64,000 nt of DNA. Source: an uncultured SAR86 cluster bacterium. Its GTDB lineage: Bacteria; Pseudomonadota; Gammaproteobacteria; Magnimaribacterales; D2472. Shown here piece after piece: positions 36,585 to 46,304 of the stretch (position 1 is its first letter; each line of letters begins with the position of its first letter). The notes below the pieces were generated by a model. That model was not told where the DNA came from. It saw only the letters and a list, made by a program, of their open reading frames with translations, and ran no database searches. The stretch covers positions 124,001-188,000 of the forward strand of contig CAJIYI010000002.1 of assembly GCA_905181595.1 (NCBI GenBank), in the 5' to 3' direction. The translations under genes were made by a program, and so were the position numbers.

Positions 36585-37598
36585 TTATCCTTCTAAGTCA
36601 GAGCTCCAAGCTCCTTGCGCAGCAAGTTTATTCATTAAAGCTCGATGTGATAATGCGGCTTGGGCACTGGGCATATTTTCAATTTTACCTAACCATGACT
36701 TCAAAGCTGCTTGTTGAAGCGCTCGACCATATGAAAAACTGAGTTTCCACGGAAAACCACCAATTTTATTCATAGCATCAAGATGAGCCGTTGAGTTTAA
36801 GTCTGATTGACCCCCAGATAAAAATGTAATTCCAGGAAGGTCTGATGGAACATTTTCTTTAAGGCATCGTAACGTCATTTCAGCAACCTCTGCAATTGAG
36901 GCTTGTGACTCACATAAAGAACCTGCAGTAACCATATTGGGCTTTAAAATAGTTCCTTTGATATTTACTCCTCGTGTTTCCATGGCAGCAAACAGAGATT
37001 TTAAAGCAGCGCTTGAAACTTCATAGCATCGGTCAATAGAATGATCTCCGTCCATTAAAACTTCTGGCTCTACCATTGGAACCATATTGTTATCTTGAAC
37101 AATTTTTGCATACTCAGCTAATGCCTGCATATTGCTTTCAATACAATCAGAGGTAGGAAGTTCTCCATCGATTTTAATTACCGCTCTCCACTTTGTAAAT
37201 TTTGCTCCTAGTTGAAAATATTCTGAGCATCGATCGTGGAGACCTTCAAGACCTTGGGTAAGAGTCTCTTCTGGAGAGCCATCCAATGGCTTAAGGCCTT
37301 GATCTACCTTGATGCCTGGAAGTGCTCCTTGATCACTAATAACTTGCACTAGAGACGTGCCATCCTTTGCGTCCTGTCTAATAGTTTCATCAAAAAGAAT
37401 GACTCCACCAATATTATCTTTCATGCCGCTAGATCTAAAAAGCATTTCTCGATAATCCCTTCTATTTGCTTCTGAGGACTCAACCCCGATTGAATCAAAT
37501 CTCTTGCCGCAAGTTGGATTGCTCTCATCCGCTGCAAGAATACCTTTGCCGTTACTCACTATAAACGCAGCAATTTCTTCTAAAGTATTTAATGACAT
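36585..37598 (-). CDS. class I fructose-bisphosphate aldolase
   Basis: A Schiff-base aldolase of 337 aa, of the kind common in animals and plants and patchy in bacteria. GKGILAADESNPTCGKRF is the N-terminal signature, FTKWRAVIKI one active-site Lys block, VPMVEPEVL the next, and GTILKPNMVTAG the Schiff-base Lys. FLSGGQSD is the phosphate-site motif. Most gammaproteobacteria carry a metal-dependent class II enzyme (FbaA) at this locus after pgk, so this looks like non-orthologous replacement. It lies 11 bp after pgk with an AGAGGAAAAAA-type ribosome site. Confidence 0.93.
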   Translation of the reverse strand: MSLNTLEEIAAFIVSNGKGILAADESNPTCGKRFDSIGVESSEANRRDYREMLFRSSGMKDNIGGVILFDETIRQDAKDGTSLVQVISDQGALPGIKVDQGLKPLDGSPEETLTQGLEGLHDRCSEYFQLGAKFTKWRAVIKIDGELPTSDCIESNMQALAEYAKIVQDNNMVPMVEPEVLMDGDHSIDRCYEVSSAALKSLFAAMETRGVNIKGTILKPNMVTAGSLCESQASIAEVAEMTLRCLKENVPSDLPGITFLSGGQSDLNSTAHLDAMNKIGGFPWKLSFSYGRALQQAALKSWLGKIENMPSAQAALSHRALMNKLAAQGAWSSDLEG

Positions 37599-37609
37599 TT
37601 TTTTTCCTC

Positions 37610-38746
37610 TTATTTTATAAAGCCTAAAGCAGTTAGTGATGGTAGCTCTTTTCCTTCCATGAATTCAAGAAAAGCACCACCTCCAGTAGAGCAATATGAT
37701 ATATCACCCTTATTAATAAACAATTTTATAGCGAGCAAGGTTTCTCCTCCACCCGCCAGACTAAAGGCTGAAGATGCAGCAATAGCCTTGGCTAAATCTC
37801 GCGTGCCTTCAGAAAAATTATCTTTTTCAAAGACTCCAATAGGACCATTCCAAATAATTTGCTTGGCATTTGCGATCAACTCCAATGAGTCGCTATCAAT
37901 GCATTGATCTAGGATCATTTCATGATCTTGCACAGACTCGATGCTACAAATTCTATGTTCAAGAGAATCTATGCTAGGTGCAACCACAACCTTGCTGGGC
38001 AAATGAATTGAGGATTTACCTAGGAGTTGTCTAGCCTCATCGAGCATAGATTCCTCGTGCAGTGACTTGCCAATATTAAAACCCTGGGCTTTAAGAAAAG
38101 TATTTGTAATGCCGCCGCCTGTAATTATATGATCTGAGAACTGGCTCAGGTTTTTTAGAACTTCAAGTTTAGTTGACACTTTTGAGCCCCCAACAATTGA
38201 TAGCAGTGGCCTATCATTGGAATGAGTCGCTTTAGTTAATGCTTCAATTTCAGCTTCGAGCAGCAATCCAGCACATGAAACATTGGCTTGATGAATAGCG
38301 CCAAATGTTGAAGCTTGCTCTCGGTGAGATGTTCCAAAAGCATCGAAAACATAAACTTCAGCCATAGACCCAAGGTTCTTTGATAGCTCTTCATTATTTT
38401 CAAGCTCGCCGATTAAGAATCTAGTATTTTCTAAAAGTGAAATTGTGCTTTTAAATTTTACTTCTTCAATGGCAGAAATAAAGTCGACTTCATGGTTAAG
38501 CATTTCTCCAATTCTGATAGCAATCGGCTGGAGAGAAGCCTCGGAATCAAAAGTGCCTGCCTTGGGTCGACCAAAATGAGAAATCAAAATAATTTTACAG
38601 TTCTGTGTAAGCAAATATTTCACTGTTGGGATCACAGCTTCTATCCTTGCATCATCAAGAATTATGCCCTCTTTTACTGGAACATTAAGATCTGCTCTTA
38701 GGGCAACGGTTTTGTTTTTAACTGAAATATCAGAAAGCTTTCTCAT
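37610..38746 (-). CDS. pgk: phosphoglycerate kinase
   Basis: A glycolytic and gluconeogenic kinase of 378 aa. VALRADLNVPV is the N-terminal signature, ILISHFGRPK the substrate loop, LSIVGGSKVSTKL and IIWNGPIGVFE further blocks, and LAGGGETL plus YCSTGGGAFLEF the nucleotide-binding end. It overlaps tkt by 4 bp (ATGA). The usual intervening gap/epd gene is missing between tkt and pgk. Confidence 0.96.
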   Translation of the reverse strand: MRKLSDISVKNKTVALRADLNVPVKEGIILDDARIEAVIPTVKYLLTQNCKIILISHFGRPKAGTFDSEASLQPIAIRIGEMLNHEVDFISAIEEVKFKSTISLLENTRFLIGELENNEELSKNLGSMAEVYVFDAFGTSHREQASTFGAIHQANVSCAGLLLEAEIEALTKATHSNDRPLLSIVGGSKVSTKLEVLKNLSQFSDHIITGGGITNTFLKAQGFNIGKSLHEESMLDEARQLLGKSSIHLPSKVVVAPSIDSLEHRICSIESVQDHEMILDQCIDSDSLELIANAKQIIWNGPIGVFEKDNFSEGTRDLAKAIAASSAFSLAGGGETLLAIKLFINKGDISYCSTGGGAFLEFMEGKELPSLTALGFIK

Positions 38747-40732
38747 TTTTGAATGAGTTTTTTAGCCTCTAATAAAACATTCTCTTCAGTAAAGCCAAAT
38801 TTTTGCATTAACTCTGATGCAGGGGCGCTTTCTCCAAATGTATCGATGCCAATAACAGTATCATTTAAATTGGTTAGTCCATGCCATGAAGAAGAATGCA
38901 AAGCTTCAACTATTAGTTTAGGTGAGCTAGGGGCTATGGTTTCATTTCTGTAACTTTCTGATTGAGAATAAAACTTATCCAGGCATGGCATAGAAACAAT
39001 ATTAGCTTTAATCCCTTCAGCTGCAAGCGCCTCTGCTGCTGATAAAATTAACTGCAATTCACTGCCAGAGGCAATCAATGTGATAGCAGCATCATCATGT
39101 TTTGATAGAAGGTACCCACCTTTATGAATGGACTGAATCTGTTCTTGAGTTCTTTGAACGTAAGGAAGATTTTGTCTAGACAGAATTAAGCTGTGAGGAG
39201 TAGCTTTGGATAAAATAGATTCATTCCAAGCAATTGCAGTTTCTATGACATCAGCAGGTCTCCAATTATTTAAGTTGGGTGTTGCTCGCAATGTAACCAG
39301 ATGCTCAATCGGCTGATGCGTAGGACCATCTTCTCCCAGTCCAATAGAATCATGTGTATAGACAAAGATATTAGGTATTTCCATCAATGCAGCTAATCTG
39401 ACTGCATTTCTTGCATAGTCCATAAACACTAAAAAAGTTCCGCCATATGGTTTTAAGCCCCCATGAAGAAGCATTCCATTCATCATGGCAGTCATACCAA
39501 ACTCACGAACACCCCAAAAAATATGGTTGCCCTCTGGTTTTTGGGGGAGCAAATCAGTGCTTGCTTTTGAAAAGGTATTATTTGAACCCTTCAGATCAGC
39601 AGACCCACCTATCAGCTCGGGCAGTTTTTCACAGAAAAAGTCTAGGCAGATTTCAGAAGCTTTTCTGGTTGCAACATCTTTTTTTTCTCCGGTTTGAAGA
39701 TTTTCTAAAAATGTCTCAAAAGAATGATTGAAATCTTCTGGAAGTTCGTTAGCCATTAATCTTTGCAGCAATGAATGCTCGAGCTGGGTAAACCTTACTG
39801 TACTCAGACATCAAATCATCCCATTGAGTATTTGAAGAATTGCCTTCCTCATAATTATTCCATTCAGCGCTAATTTGCTCAGGAATTTCAAACGGCTCAT
39901 GCTCCCAGCCTAATTGCTTACGAGTAATTTCTATTTCATCTTCTCCAAGCGGTGAGCCATGAACTCCAGAAGTGCCAGCTTTATTGGGAGAGCCGAAACC
40001 TATCGTAGTTTTGCAACATATTAATGTTGGTTTTGCGGACTCTTCTTTAGCTATGGCAATAGCATCAAGCATTGCTTCAATATTATGCCCATCGACTTCT
40101 ATTACTTGCCAATTGTAGCTTTCAAACCTCTGAACAGTATTATCAGTAAACCAATCAGATATTTCTCCATCAATTGAGATTCCATTTTGATCATAAAAAC
40201 ATATCAGCTTTCCAAGGCCATGAGTTCCTGCAAAAGAAGACACTTCATGAGAGATGCCTTCCATGAGACAACCATCACCTAAAAATGCATATGTAAAATG
40301 ATCGATTGGGCTTAAATCAGCTTTATTAAATCTAGCTGCTAACATTTTCTCTGCAAGAGCCATTCCTACTGCATTTCCCAGGCCTTGGCCAAGGGGTCCT
40401 GTAGTAGTTTCAATACCTATATCTAAATCTAATTCTGGATGCCCTGGAGTTTTAGATCCAAGCTGTCTAAAGTTTTTAATATCCTCAATTGATAAGTTAT
40501 AGCCAGTTAAATGTAACAAGCTATATAAAAGCATTGATCCATGGCCATTAGAAAGAACAAATCTATCTCTATTGAACCAAGTGGGATTGCTAGGATTATG
40601 CTTTAAGTTATATTTCCAAAGAGCGACTGCTATGTCTGCCATGCCCATAGGCATTCCAGGATGCCCACTCTTTGCGGCCTGAACTGCATCAATCGAAAGA
40701 AATCTTATGGCGTTGGCAAGGTCTTTATGCAT
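38743..40732 (-). CDS. tkt: transketolase, with one frameshift
   Basis: A thiamine-diphosphate enzyme of the pentose phosphate pathway. ATG 40732 ([13 protein letters not shown]) is preferred to a TTG three codons upstream. [27 protein letters not shown] and [10 protein letters not shown] are the ThDP and metal motifs of the first half. The second half has [31 protein letters not shown] (in two pieces) and the C-terminal domain. The frame breaks at TTT 39762-39764. Deleting one base joins ARAFIAA to [11 protein letters not shown] and gives 662 aa, matching E. coli TktA (663). A sequencing error is much more likely than a broken gene. Confidence 0.93.
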
Positions 40733-40907
40733 GTTGAACAAGAGTTATCCTAGAAAGAATTATCATAATATGGTGTCGATAGATTTAATACACATAATTG
40801 TTATTTTTTATCAAAGAATGTAAAATTTACGTAGTTATTTAAAGTGATTTGTTCCTTCTTGCATACTTAAACTGCTAAGCAGGGCGCCCAAACATAAGGT
40901 GAAAATT
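40733..40907 (+). promoter_or_regulatory. metK leader and tkt/metK divergent promoter region
   Basis: This 175-bp gap must hold promoters for tkt and metK. Visible elements: an 11-bp palindrome GTAAAATTTAC (40820-40830); a small hairpin CTGC-TAA-GCAG followed directly by the palindrome GGGCGCCC, about 20 bp before the start codon; and AAGGTG as ribosome site. It matches none of the SAM or SAH riboswitch consensus patterns I know (SAM-I, SAM-II, SAM-V, SAM/SAH, SAH). GC content of the hairpin part is high for this genome. Confidence 0.4.
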
Positions 40908-42060
40908 ATGAGCTATATCTTTACATCCGAATCTGTATCAGGAGGTCACCCTGATAAAGTTTGTGATCAAATTTCTGATGCTGTCCTTGATGCATACCTA
41001 GCAGAAGACCCAAATAGCAGGGTTGCTTGTGAGACCATGATTAAAAATAATATGGTTTTTATAGCTGGAGAAATCACCTCTTTGGGCAGCCCAGATCTTG
41101 AGCCTGTGGTCCGAAAAACAATTAATGATATTGGCTACAACACAGATGAATACGGTTTTAATGGTGATACATGTGAATTTACTAATCTTGTATTTGAGCA
41201 GTCGCCTGATATCTCTCAAGGCGTGACTGAGGGTGAGGGAGAAAATCTAGAACAGGGTGCTGGTGATCAGGGCCTTATGTTTGGATACGCTTGTACTGAA
41301 ACAGAGTCTTTGATGCCTCTTCCAATTGATCTTTCGCACAGGCTAGTTAAAAAACAAGCAGATGCAATGAAGAGTGGAGAAATTAAATGGTTAAGACCTG
41401 ATGCTAAAAGTCAGGTAAGTGTTATTTACTCTGATGATGGCAAAACAATAGAGGGCTTATCAGCTGTTGTTCTTTCCACTCAGCACGATGAAGACGTCTC
41501 CCAAGAAGAGATCAAAGCTGAGGTAATGGAAAAAATTATTAAGCCAGTTGTTCCTGAGGAATGGATACTCGATTCTACTAATATTTACATTAATCCAACC
41601 GGCAAGTTTGTTATAGGCGGTCCAGTAGGCGATTGCGGTCTAACAGGAAGAAAGATCATTGTAGATACTTATGGTGGAATGGCTCGACATGGTGGCGGTG
41701 CCTTTTCTGGAAAGACCCATCAAAAGTAGACAGATCAGCAGCCTATGCATCAAGGTATGTAGCTAAAAATATTGTTGCTGCAGGTCTTGCAGACTATTGT
41801 GAAATACAAGTTTCATATGCCATTGGTGTTGCAAAACCAACCTCTATACATGTTGAAACTTTTAATAGCGAAAAAATTTCAAAAGATGCGATAGTTAAGA
41901 TCGTAGAGGAAGAGTTTGATTTGAGACCAAAAAGCTTAATTAATATGCTTGACCTCAAAAGACCATATATCTTGCAACTGCTGCATATGGTCACTTTGGA
42001 AGGTCAGATATTGATCTAACGTGGGAAAAAACAGACAAAGCAGCTGATATAAGTCAGTAA
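40908..42060 (+). CDS. metK: S-adenosylmethionine synthetase, with two frameshifts
   Basis: Makes SAM from methionine and ATP. ATG 40908 ([17 protein letters not shown]) follows AAGGTG; a GTG three codons earlier is less likely. [13 protein letters not shown] and [19 protein letters not shown] are the two PROSITE signatures, the second spanning the first break. One A appears lost at 41711-41713 (GGAAAG should be GGAAAAG) and one near 41965 (CCATAT should be CCAATAT). Restoring both gives [17 protein letters not shown] and a total of 384 aa, exactly the E. coli length. Two breaks in an essential gene argue for sequencing error. Confidence 0.93.
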
Positions 42061-42079
42061 GATGCTTTTATTCAGGCTA

Positions 42080-42104
42080 AAGGGTGCATTAGCACCCTTT
42101 TTTT
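42080..42104 (+). terminator. intrinsic terminator after metK
   Basis: AAGGGTGC-ATTA-GCACCCTT is an 8-bp perfect stem with a 4-nt loop followed by six or more T. It separates metK from ahcY. Confidence 0.85.
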
Positions 42105-42139
42105 ATGTAAAATGCATTCAAATTATTAAGGAAGTAACA

Positions 42140-43534
42140 ATGGAAAATGATTACAAAGTAGTAGATATGGATCTAGCGGATTTCGGAAGAAAGGAAATCT
42201 CTCTTGCCGAAAATGAAATGCCAGCACTAATGGCTTTAAGAGATAAATATAAAGATGAACAGCCATTGCAGGGTGCAAAAATTATGGGTTGTATTCATAT
42301 GACAATTCAAACAGCTGTTTTAATGGAAACACTTAAAGACTTAGGGGCTGAATTGAGATGGTCTGGTTGTAATATTTTCTCAACTCAAGATCATGCTGCA
42401 GCAGCAATGGCAGCAGCTGGTATCCCAGTATTTGCTTGGAAAGGCCAAACTGATGAAGAGTTTGATTGGTGTATTGAACAAACTATCTTAGAAGATGGAA
42501 AGCCATGGGATGCTAATATGATTTTAGATGATGGCGGCGATCTAACCCATATGGTTCATACCAAATTTCCTGAAATGCTAGAAACCATTCATGGTATTTC
42601 AGAAGAGACTACTACTGGAGTTCACAGATTAAAAGCTATGCTTGAAGCTCATACTTTGAAAGTTCCAGCTATTAACGTGAATGACTCTGTGACTAAATCA
42701 AAAAATGATAACAAATATGGTTGCAGACATAGCTTAAATGATGGAATTAAAAGAGCTACAGATATGTTCTTAGCATCTAAGAAAGCTTTAGTTATTGGGT
42801 ATGGAGACGTTGGCAAAGGTTCTGCGCAAAGTCTAGCTCAAGAAGGCATGATCGTAAGAGTTGTGGAGTCAGACCCAATATGTGCTATGCAAGCTTGCAT
42901 GGATGGTTTTGAGGTTGTCTCCACTTATAACAATGGCATCGTAACAAGAGATGTTAAAGATATTAATACTCAAATACTAGGCGATACAGATATATTGGTT
43001 ACAACAACTGGAAATGTAAACGTTTGCGACGAAGCAATGCTGAGATCGTTAAAGAATACTGCTGTAGTATGCAACATTGGTCATTTTGATAATGAAATTG
43101 ATACTCAGTTCATGAGAGATAAGTGGTATTGGGAAGAAATTAAACCTCAAGTTCATAGAATTTTTAGAGACACTACTCCATCCGATACACCCGATATAAA
43201 GAGCAAAAATTATATCCTTCTTCTGTCAGAAGGTAGATTGGTTAATCTTGGAAACGCTACCGGTCACCCAAGCAGAATCATGGACGGCTCTTTTGCCAAC
43301 CAGGTATTGGCCCAAATGTTTTTATATGAGCAAGGTTTTGCCAATATAAATGATGCGGACAAACAAAATGAAATGTTAACTGTGAAAGTGCTGCCTAAGA
43401 AATTAGATGAGGAAGTTGCTGAGCTAATGGTTCAAGGCTTTGGCGGAACAATGACTAAACTAACCAAAGATCAGGCTGAATACATCAATGTTCCTGTGGA
43501 TGGTCCTTTCAAAGAGGAAGAGTACAAATACTAA
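42140..43534 (+). CDS. ahcY: S-adenosylhomocysteine hydrolase
   Basis: Splits S-adenosylhomocysteine to homocysteine and adenosine with bound NAD. I chose ATG 42140 ([20 protein letters not shown]) because it follows AAGGAAG and gives the family N-terminus; the open frame upstream runs through the metK terminator. [14 protein letters not shown] and [12 protein letters not shown]-type Rossmann motif ([10 protein letters not shown]) are present, with [12 protein letters not shown] later. Length 464 aa is typical of bacterial AhcY. It completes the SAM cycle with metK. MetH or MetE are not in this window. Confidence 0.96.
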   Translation: MENDYKVVDMDLADFGRKEISLAENEMPALMALRDKYKDEQPLQGAKIMGCIHMTIQTAVLMETLKDLGAELRWSGCNIFSTQDHAAAAMAAAGIPVFAWKGQTDEEFDWCIEQTILEDGKPWDANMILDDGGDLTHMVHTKFPEMLETIHGISEETTTGVHRLKAMLEAHTLKVPAINVNDSVTKSKNDNKYGCRHSLNDGIKRATDMFLASKKALVIGYGDVGKGSAQSLAQEGMIVRVVESDPICAMQACMDGFEVVSTYNNGIVTRDVKDINTQILGDTDILVTTTGNVNVCDEAMLRSLKNTAVVCNIGHFDNEIDTQFMRDKWYWEEIKPQVHRIFRDTTPSDTPDIKSKNYILLLSEGRLVNLGNATGHPSRIMDGSFANQVLAQMFLYEQGFANINDADKQNEMLTVKVLPKKLDEEVAELMVQGFGGTMTKLTKDQAEYINVPVDGPFKEEEYKY

Positions 43535-43564
43535 TAATTAGTTTTTTTCTCTTTAATTATTCAT

Positions 43565-43595
43565 AATAGGCGAATGAAAATTCGCCTATTTTTTA
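43565..43595 (+). terminator. intrinsic terminator after ahcY, overlapping the lptM start
   Basis: AATAGGCGAAT (43565-43575), loop GAAA, ATTCGCCTATT (43580-43590), then five more T. The stem is 11 bp with no mismatches. The ATG of the lptM gene (43574-43576) spans the top of the left arm and the loop. Confidence 0.85.
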
Positions 43596-43675
43596 TTCTA
43601 CTAACTATAAGTGTTATGTCGGTTAGCTGCGGCATGAAGGCTCCTATTCCTTCCTCTATTTTAATAACTCTTTAG
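43574..43675 (+). CDS. lptM: LptM-like small lipoprotein (YifL family)
   Basis: A 33 aa ORF too short for most gene finders. It begins MKIRLFFILLTI, has a hydrophobic signal, and reaches SCGMKAPIP, which fits the lipoprotein Cys and the conserved CGxKGPL-type motif of LptM. In E. coli LptM helps the LptD-LptE translocon mature by assisting disulfide formation. Location also fits: yifL/lptM precedes dapF or lysA in many gammaproteobacteria, and here it ends 10 bp before lysA. The start codon is inside a terminator hairpin. The -3 lipobox position is Ser, not Leu, so the lipobox is imperfect. Confidence 0.7.
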   Translation: MKIRLFFILLTISVMSVSCGMKAPIPSSILITL

Positions 43676-43685
43676 CACCTACTAG

Positions 43686-44928
43686 ATGGATCATTTTAAT
43701 TACCAACAAGATCTTCTCTTTGCAGAAGAAGTTCCTCTTAGCAAGATTGCCGAGCAATATGGAACACCTTCATATGTATACTCGCGAGCAACCTTAGAAA
43801 GGCATGCAAAAGCATATACAGAATCGTTTAACTCTATGGATGGCCTGGTTTGCTTTTCTGTTAAGGCTCTTTCGAATGTTGCTATCTTAAAAGTGCTAAA
43901 ACAATGCGGCTGTGGATTTGACATTGTCTCTGGAGGTGAGCTTCACAGGGCTCTTTTGGCAGGCGCTGATCCTCAAAAAATTATTTTTTCTGGCGTAGGA
44001 AAATCAAAAGCTGAAATGGCAGCAGGAATTAAAAGTAATATCTTGTCATTCAATGTGGAATCTAAGAGTGAATTAATGGCGCTTGAAGAAGTAGCAAAAG
44101 AGATGAATGCAGTAGCTCCTGTTGCTATTAGATTTAATCCTGGTGTAGATGCTGGTGGACATGAGTTTACAAAAACAGGCAGAAAATCAGATAAGTTTGG
44201 TGTCAGTATTGATGAGACCATGCTGTTAACTGCCAAGTGCATTCAGAGTAAAAGCCTTAATATTGTAGGTTTAACTTGCCATATTGGCTCTCAAATTTCA
44301 GAGCTAGAAAAATTTTCGGAAGCTGCAACTCAGTCTTTAAAGCTATTACTAGAAGTTGAAAAATTAGGAGCTGAGTTAAATTTTATTGATATGGGAGGGG
44401 GACTAGGAGTTACCTATGTGGACGAAAAAACTGTTCAGCCCTATGAACTTATCAAATGCTATGAAGAGATTTTTCGAAACAGGCCTGAAAGGCTGATCGT
44501 TGAGCCAGGAAGATCTATTTCTGCTAATGCAGGAATATTGCTAACTAAAGTTGAGTACAAAAAAAATGATTTTCTTATAACTGATGCAGCTATGAATGAT
44601 TTATTGCGTCCCAGCTTTGTATCAGGCTCAACATGACGTATGGCAGGTAAATAATAAAAATGATGATGTTAAAAATTACAATGTTGTTGGGCCAATATGT
44701 GAAACAGGAGATTTTCTTGCAAAAGATAAGCGGCTAAGTGCCGACGAGGGCGATCTTCTTGCTTTAAGGTCAGTAGGTGCTTATGGTTTTGTAATGAGTT
44801 CGAATTATAACTCTCGAATGAGAAGTGCCGAGATCTTGGTAGACAAGGATAAATTTCATTTAATAAGGCGCAGAGAGGAGTTATTAGATTTAACTAAACT
44901 GGAAGAGGGCTTGCATGATGAAATTTAA
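43686..44928 (+). CDS. lysA: diaminopimelate decarboxylase, with one frameshift
   Basis: The last step of lysine synthesis, PLP-dependent. CFSVKALSNVAIL carries the PLP Lys, GLTCHIGSQI and DMGGGLGVTY bind phosphate, and VEPGRSISANAG binds substrate. In the second part CETGDFLAKD has the catalytic Cys and GAYGFVMSSNYN the C-terminal signature. The frame breaks at CCC 44610-44612. Removing one C gives MNDLLRPALYQAQHD, a conserved family segment, and about 413 aa in all. A sequencing error is likely. It overlaps dapF by 14 bp. Confidence 0.93.
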
Positions 44929-45690
44929 GAAAATGCATGGAAATGGCAATGATTTCATCATAATTGAAAACCTTACTCAAACAATCTCTCTTACAAAATC
45001 TCAGATAATCAAAATGGGTGATAGAAAAAAAGGCCTGGGTTTTGATCAGCTCATAACAATTAATCCGCCAAAAAAGAATCATCATGACTTGCACATAAAA
45101 TTTTTTAATACGGATGGATCAGAGGCAAGCATGTGTCTGAATGGAGTGAGGTCTGTTGGTGCATTTGTTTGGGAATCTAAATTGCTCCCAAAAAAACCAA
45201 TGCTGCTGGGCACTAAATCAAGAGATATCTTAATTAAACCTACTGGATCGAAAAATGTGAAAGCGATCATAGACTTTCCTTTTGAAGAAAAATTCCGGCA
45301 GCAGAGATGAAGCTTTTAAAAAAAGAAAAGGTTTGCTTTGTAAATGTTGGCAATCATCATCTCTTAATTGAATCCACCAAAATTGATGATTATGATCTCT
45401 CTGACCTTTGCGAAAAACTGAGAAAACGAAAGTTCTTTAGGGATGCAAATATTTCTTTATGGAAAAAAACTGGAAGCGCAATCGTATCAAGAACCAATGA
45501 GGCTGGAGCCGGCGAGACCTTGTCATGTGGATCAGCTGCTGCTGCTATTGCTAGCGTTGCTTTGGGTTCTGCAAAAAAAATTATGGTTATTTCTAAAGGT
45601 GGCAAAATATCTCTTACAAACATGGGTGATAAACTAGAAATGACTGGGCCTGCTGAATTAATTTGCGAGGGAGTATGGGCAAAAAATTAA
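44915..45690 (+). CDS. dapF: diaminopimelate epimerase, with one frameshift
   Basis: Converts LL- to meso-diaminopimelate for lysine and peptidoglycan. KKMHGNGNDFI is the N-terminal signature, SEASMCLNGVRS has the first catalytic Cys, FVNVGNHHL the substrate block, and ETLSCGSAAAA the second catalytic Cys. The frame breaks in the A-run at 45288-45292; adding one A gives FEEKIPAAEMKLL and about 258 aa. Usually the second half has GAGET and the first catalytic motif NGxRC; here it is CLNGVRS, so a Cys is present at the correct place before NG. It is in the lptM-lysA-dapF-DUF484-xerC operon. Confidence 0.92.
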
Positions 45691-46304
45691 ATGCAAAAGA
45701 CGTAGAGATTTTTCTTCTAGAAAATATTGATTTCTTTGTTACTAGAGAGTCTCTTGTCAGCGAATTAAGCTTTAAACATGATTCTGGTGGAGCATCATCT
45801 CTGTTAGAAATGCAGGTCAGACGATTGCGTGATGAGCAGTCAAGATTAATGGAGATGCTGACTAGTTTTGTTTCTACAGGACAGGACAATGAAGATCTTT
45901 TTTTAAAATCTAAAACTCTGACACTCTCTCTAATTCAAGCCAAAGATATGGATTCAATTATTAATACTGTCGAATCTTTTTTTCAAGAGATTATTGGTGC
46001 AGATGCATGCAGCCTGGTTCTTGCTACAGATGAAGAGGTCAAAGAGCTTGAATCAACTACTGGTCTAGAAATGAATAAAAACTCTATTCATATGGGTCCT
46101 TTTTCTCAAGAAAAGATGTCTTTGCTCTTTCAGGATAATGAGATGCTTTCAGGTGTAATAAGCATTTTTAAAGTAAAAGATAAATTCGGTTTATTAAAGA
46201 TTGGCTCTAGAGATCAAACAAAGTATTTGGGTGATGGCGATACAACTTTTATCGAATACATTAGAGATGTAATAGCAAGCGTGATTGAATTGAAAGATGT
46301 ATGA
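45675..46304 (+). CDS. DUF484 family protein (GAF-like)
   Basis: A 209 aa protein of the family found between dapF and xerC throughout gammaproteobacteria. I chose ATG 45675 (MGKKLNAKDVEIFLLENIDFF), which overlaps the dapF end by 16 bp. The first 75 residues are a helical region ending in a predicted coiled coil (SLLEMQVRRLRDEQSRLMEML), and residues 85-205 look like a GAF fold. Function is unknown; the constant location hints at a link with XerC or cell-wall synthesis. Confidence 0.85.
   Translation: MGKKLNAKDVEIFLLENIDFFVTRESLVSELSFKHDSGGASSLLEMQVRRLRDEQSRLMEMLTSFVSTGQDNEDLFLKSKTLTLSLIQAKDMDSIINTVESFFQEIIGADACSLVLATDEEVKELESTTGLEMNKNSIHMGPFSQEKMSLLFQDNEMLSGVISIFKVKDKFGLLKIGSRDQTKYLGDGDTTFIEYIRDVIASVIELKDV

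Noticed and set aside
40733-40907. A possible SAM or SAH riboswitch before metK or ahcY.
   Set aside because: I could not fit the sequence to the known SAM-I, SAM-II, SAM-V, SAM/SAH or SAH consensus, so it is reported only as an unexplained leader.
41633-42019. Programmed frameshifting in metK or other broken genes.
   Set aside because: No slippery heptamer with a downstream structure was seen at the break sites, the breaks differ in direction, and they affect unrelated housekeeping genes.
42062-42139. An extended ahcY start at 42062.
   Set aside because: The added 26 codons run through the metK terminator and lack family similarity, while ATG 42140 has a good ribosome site.
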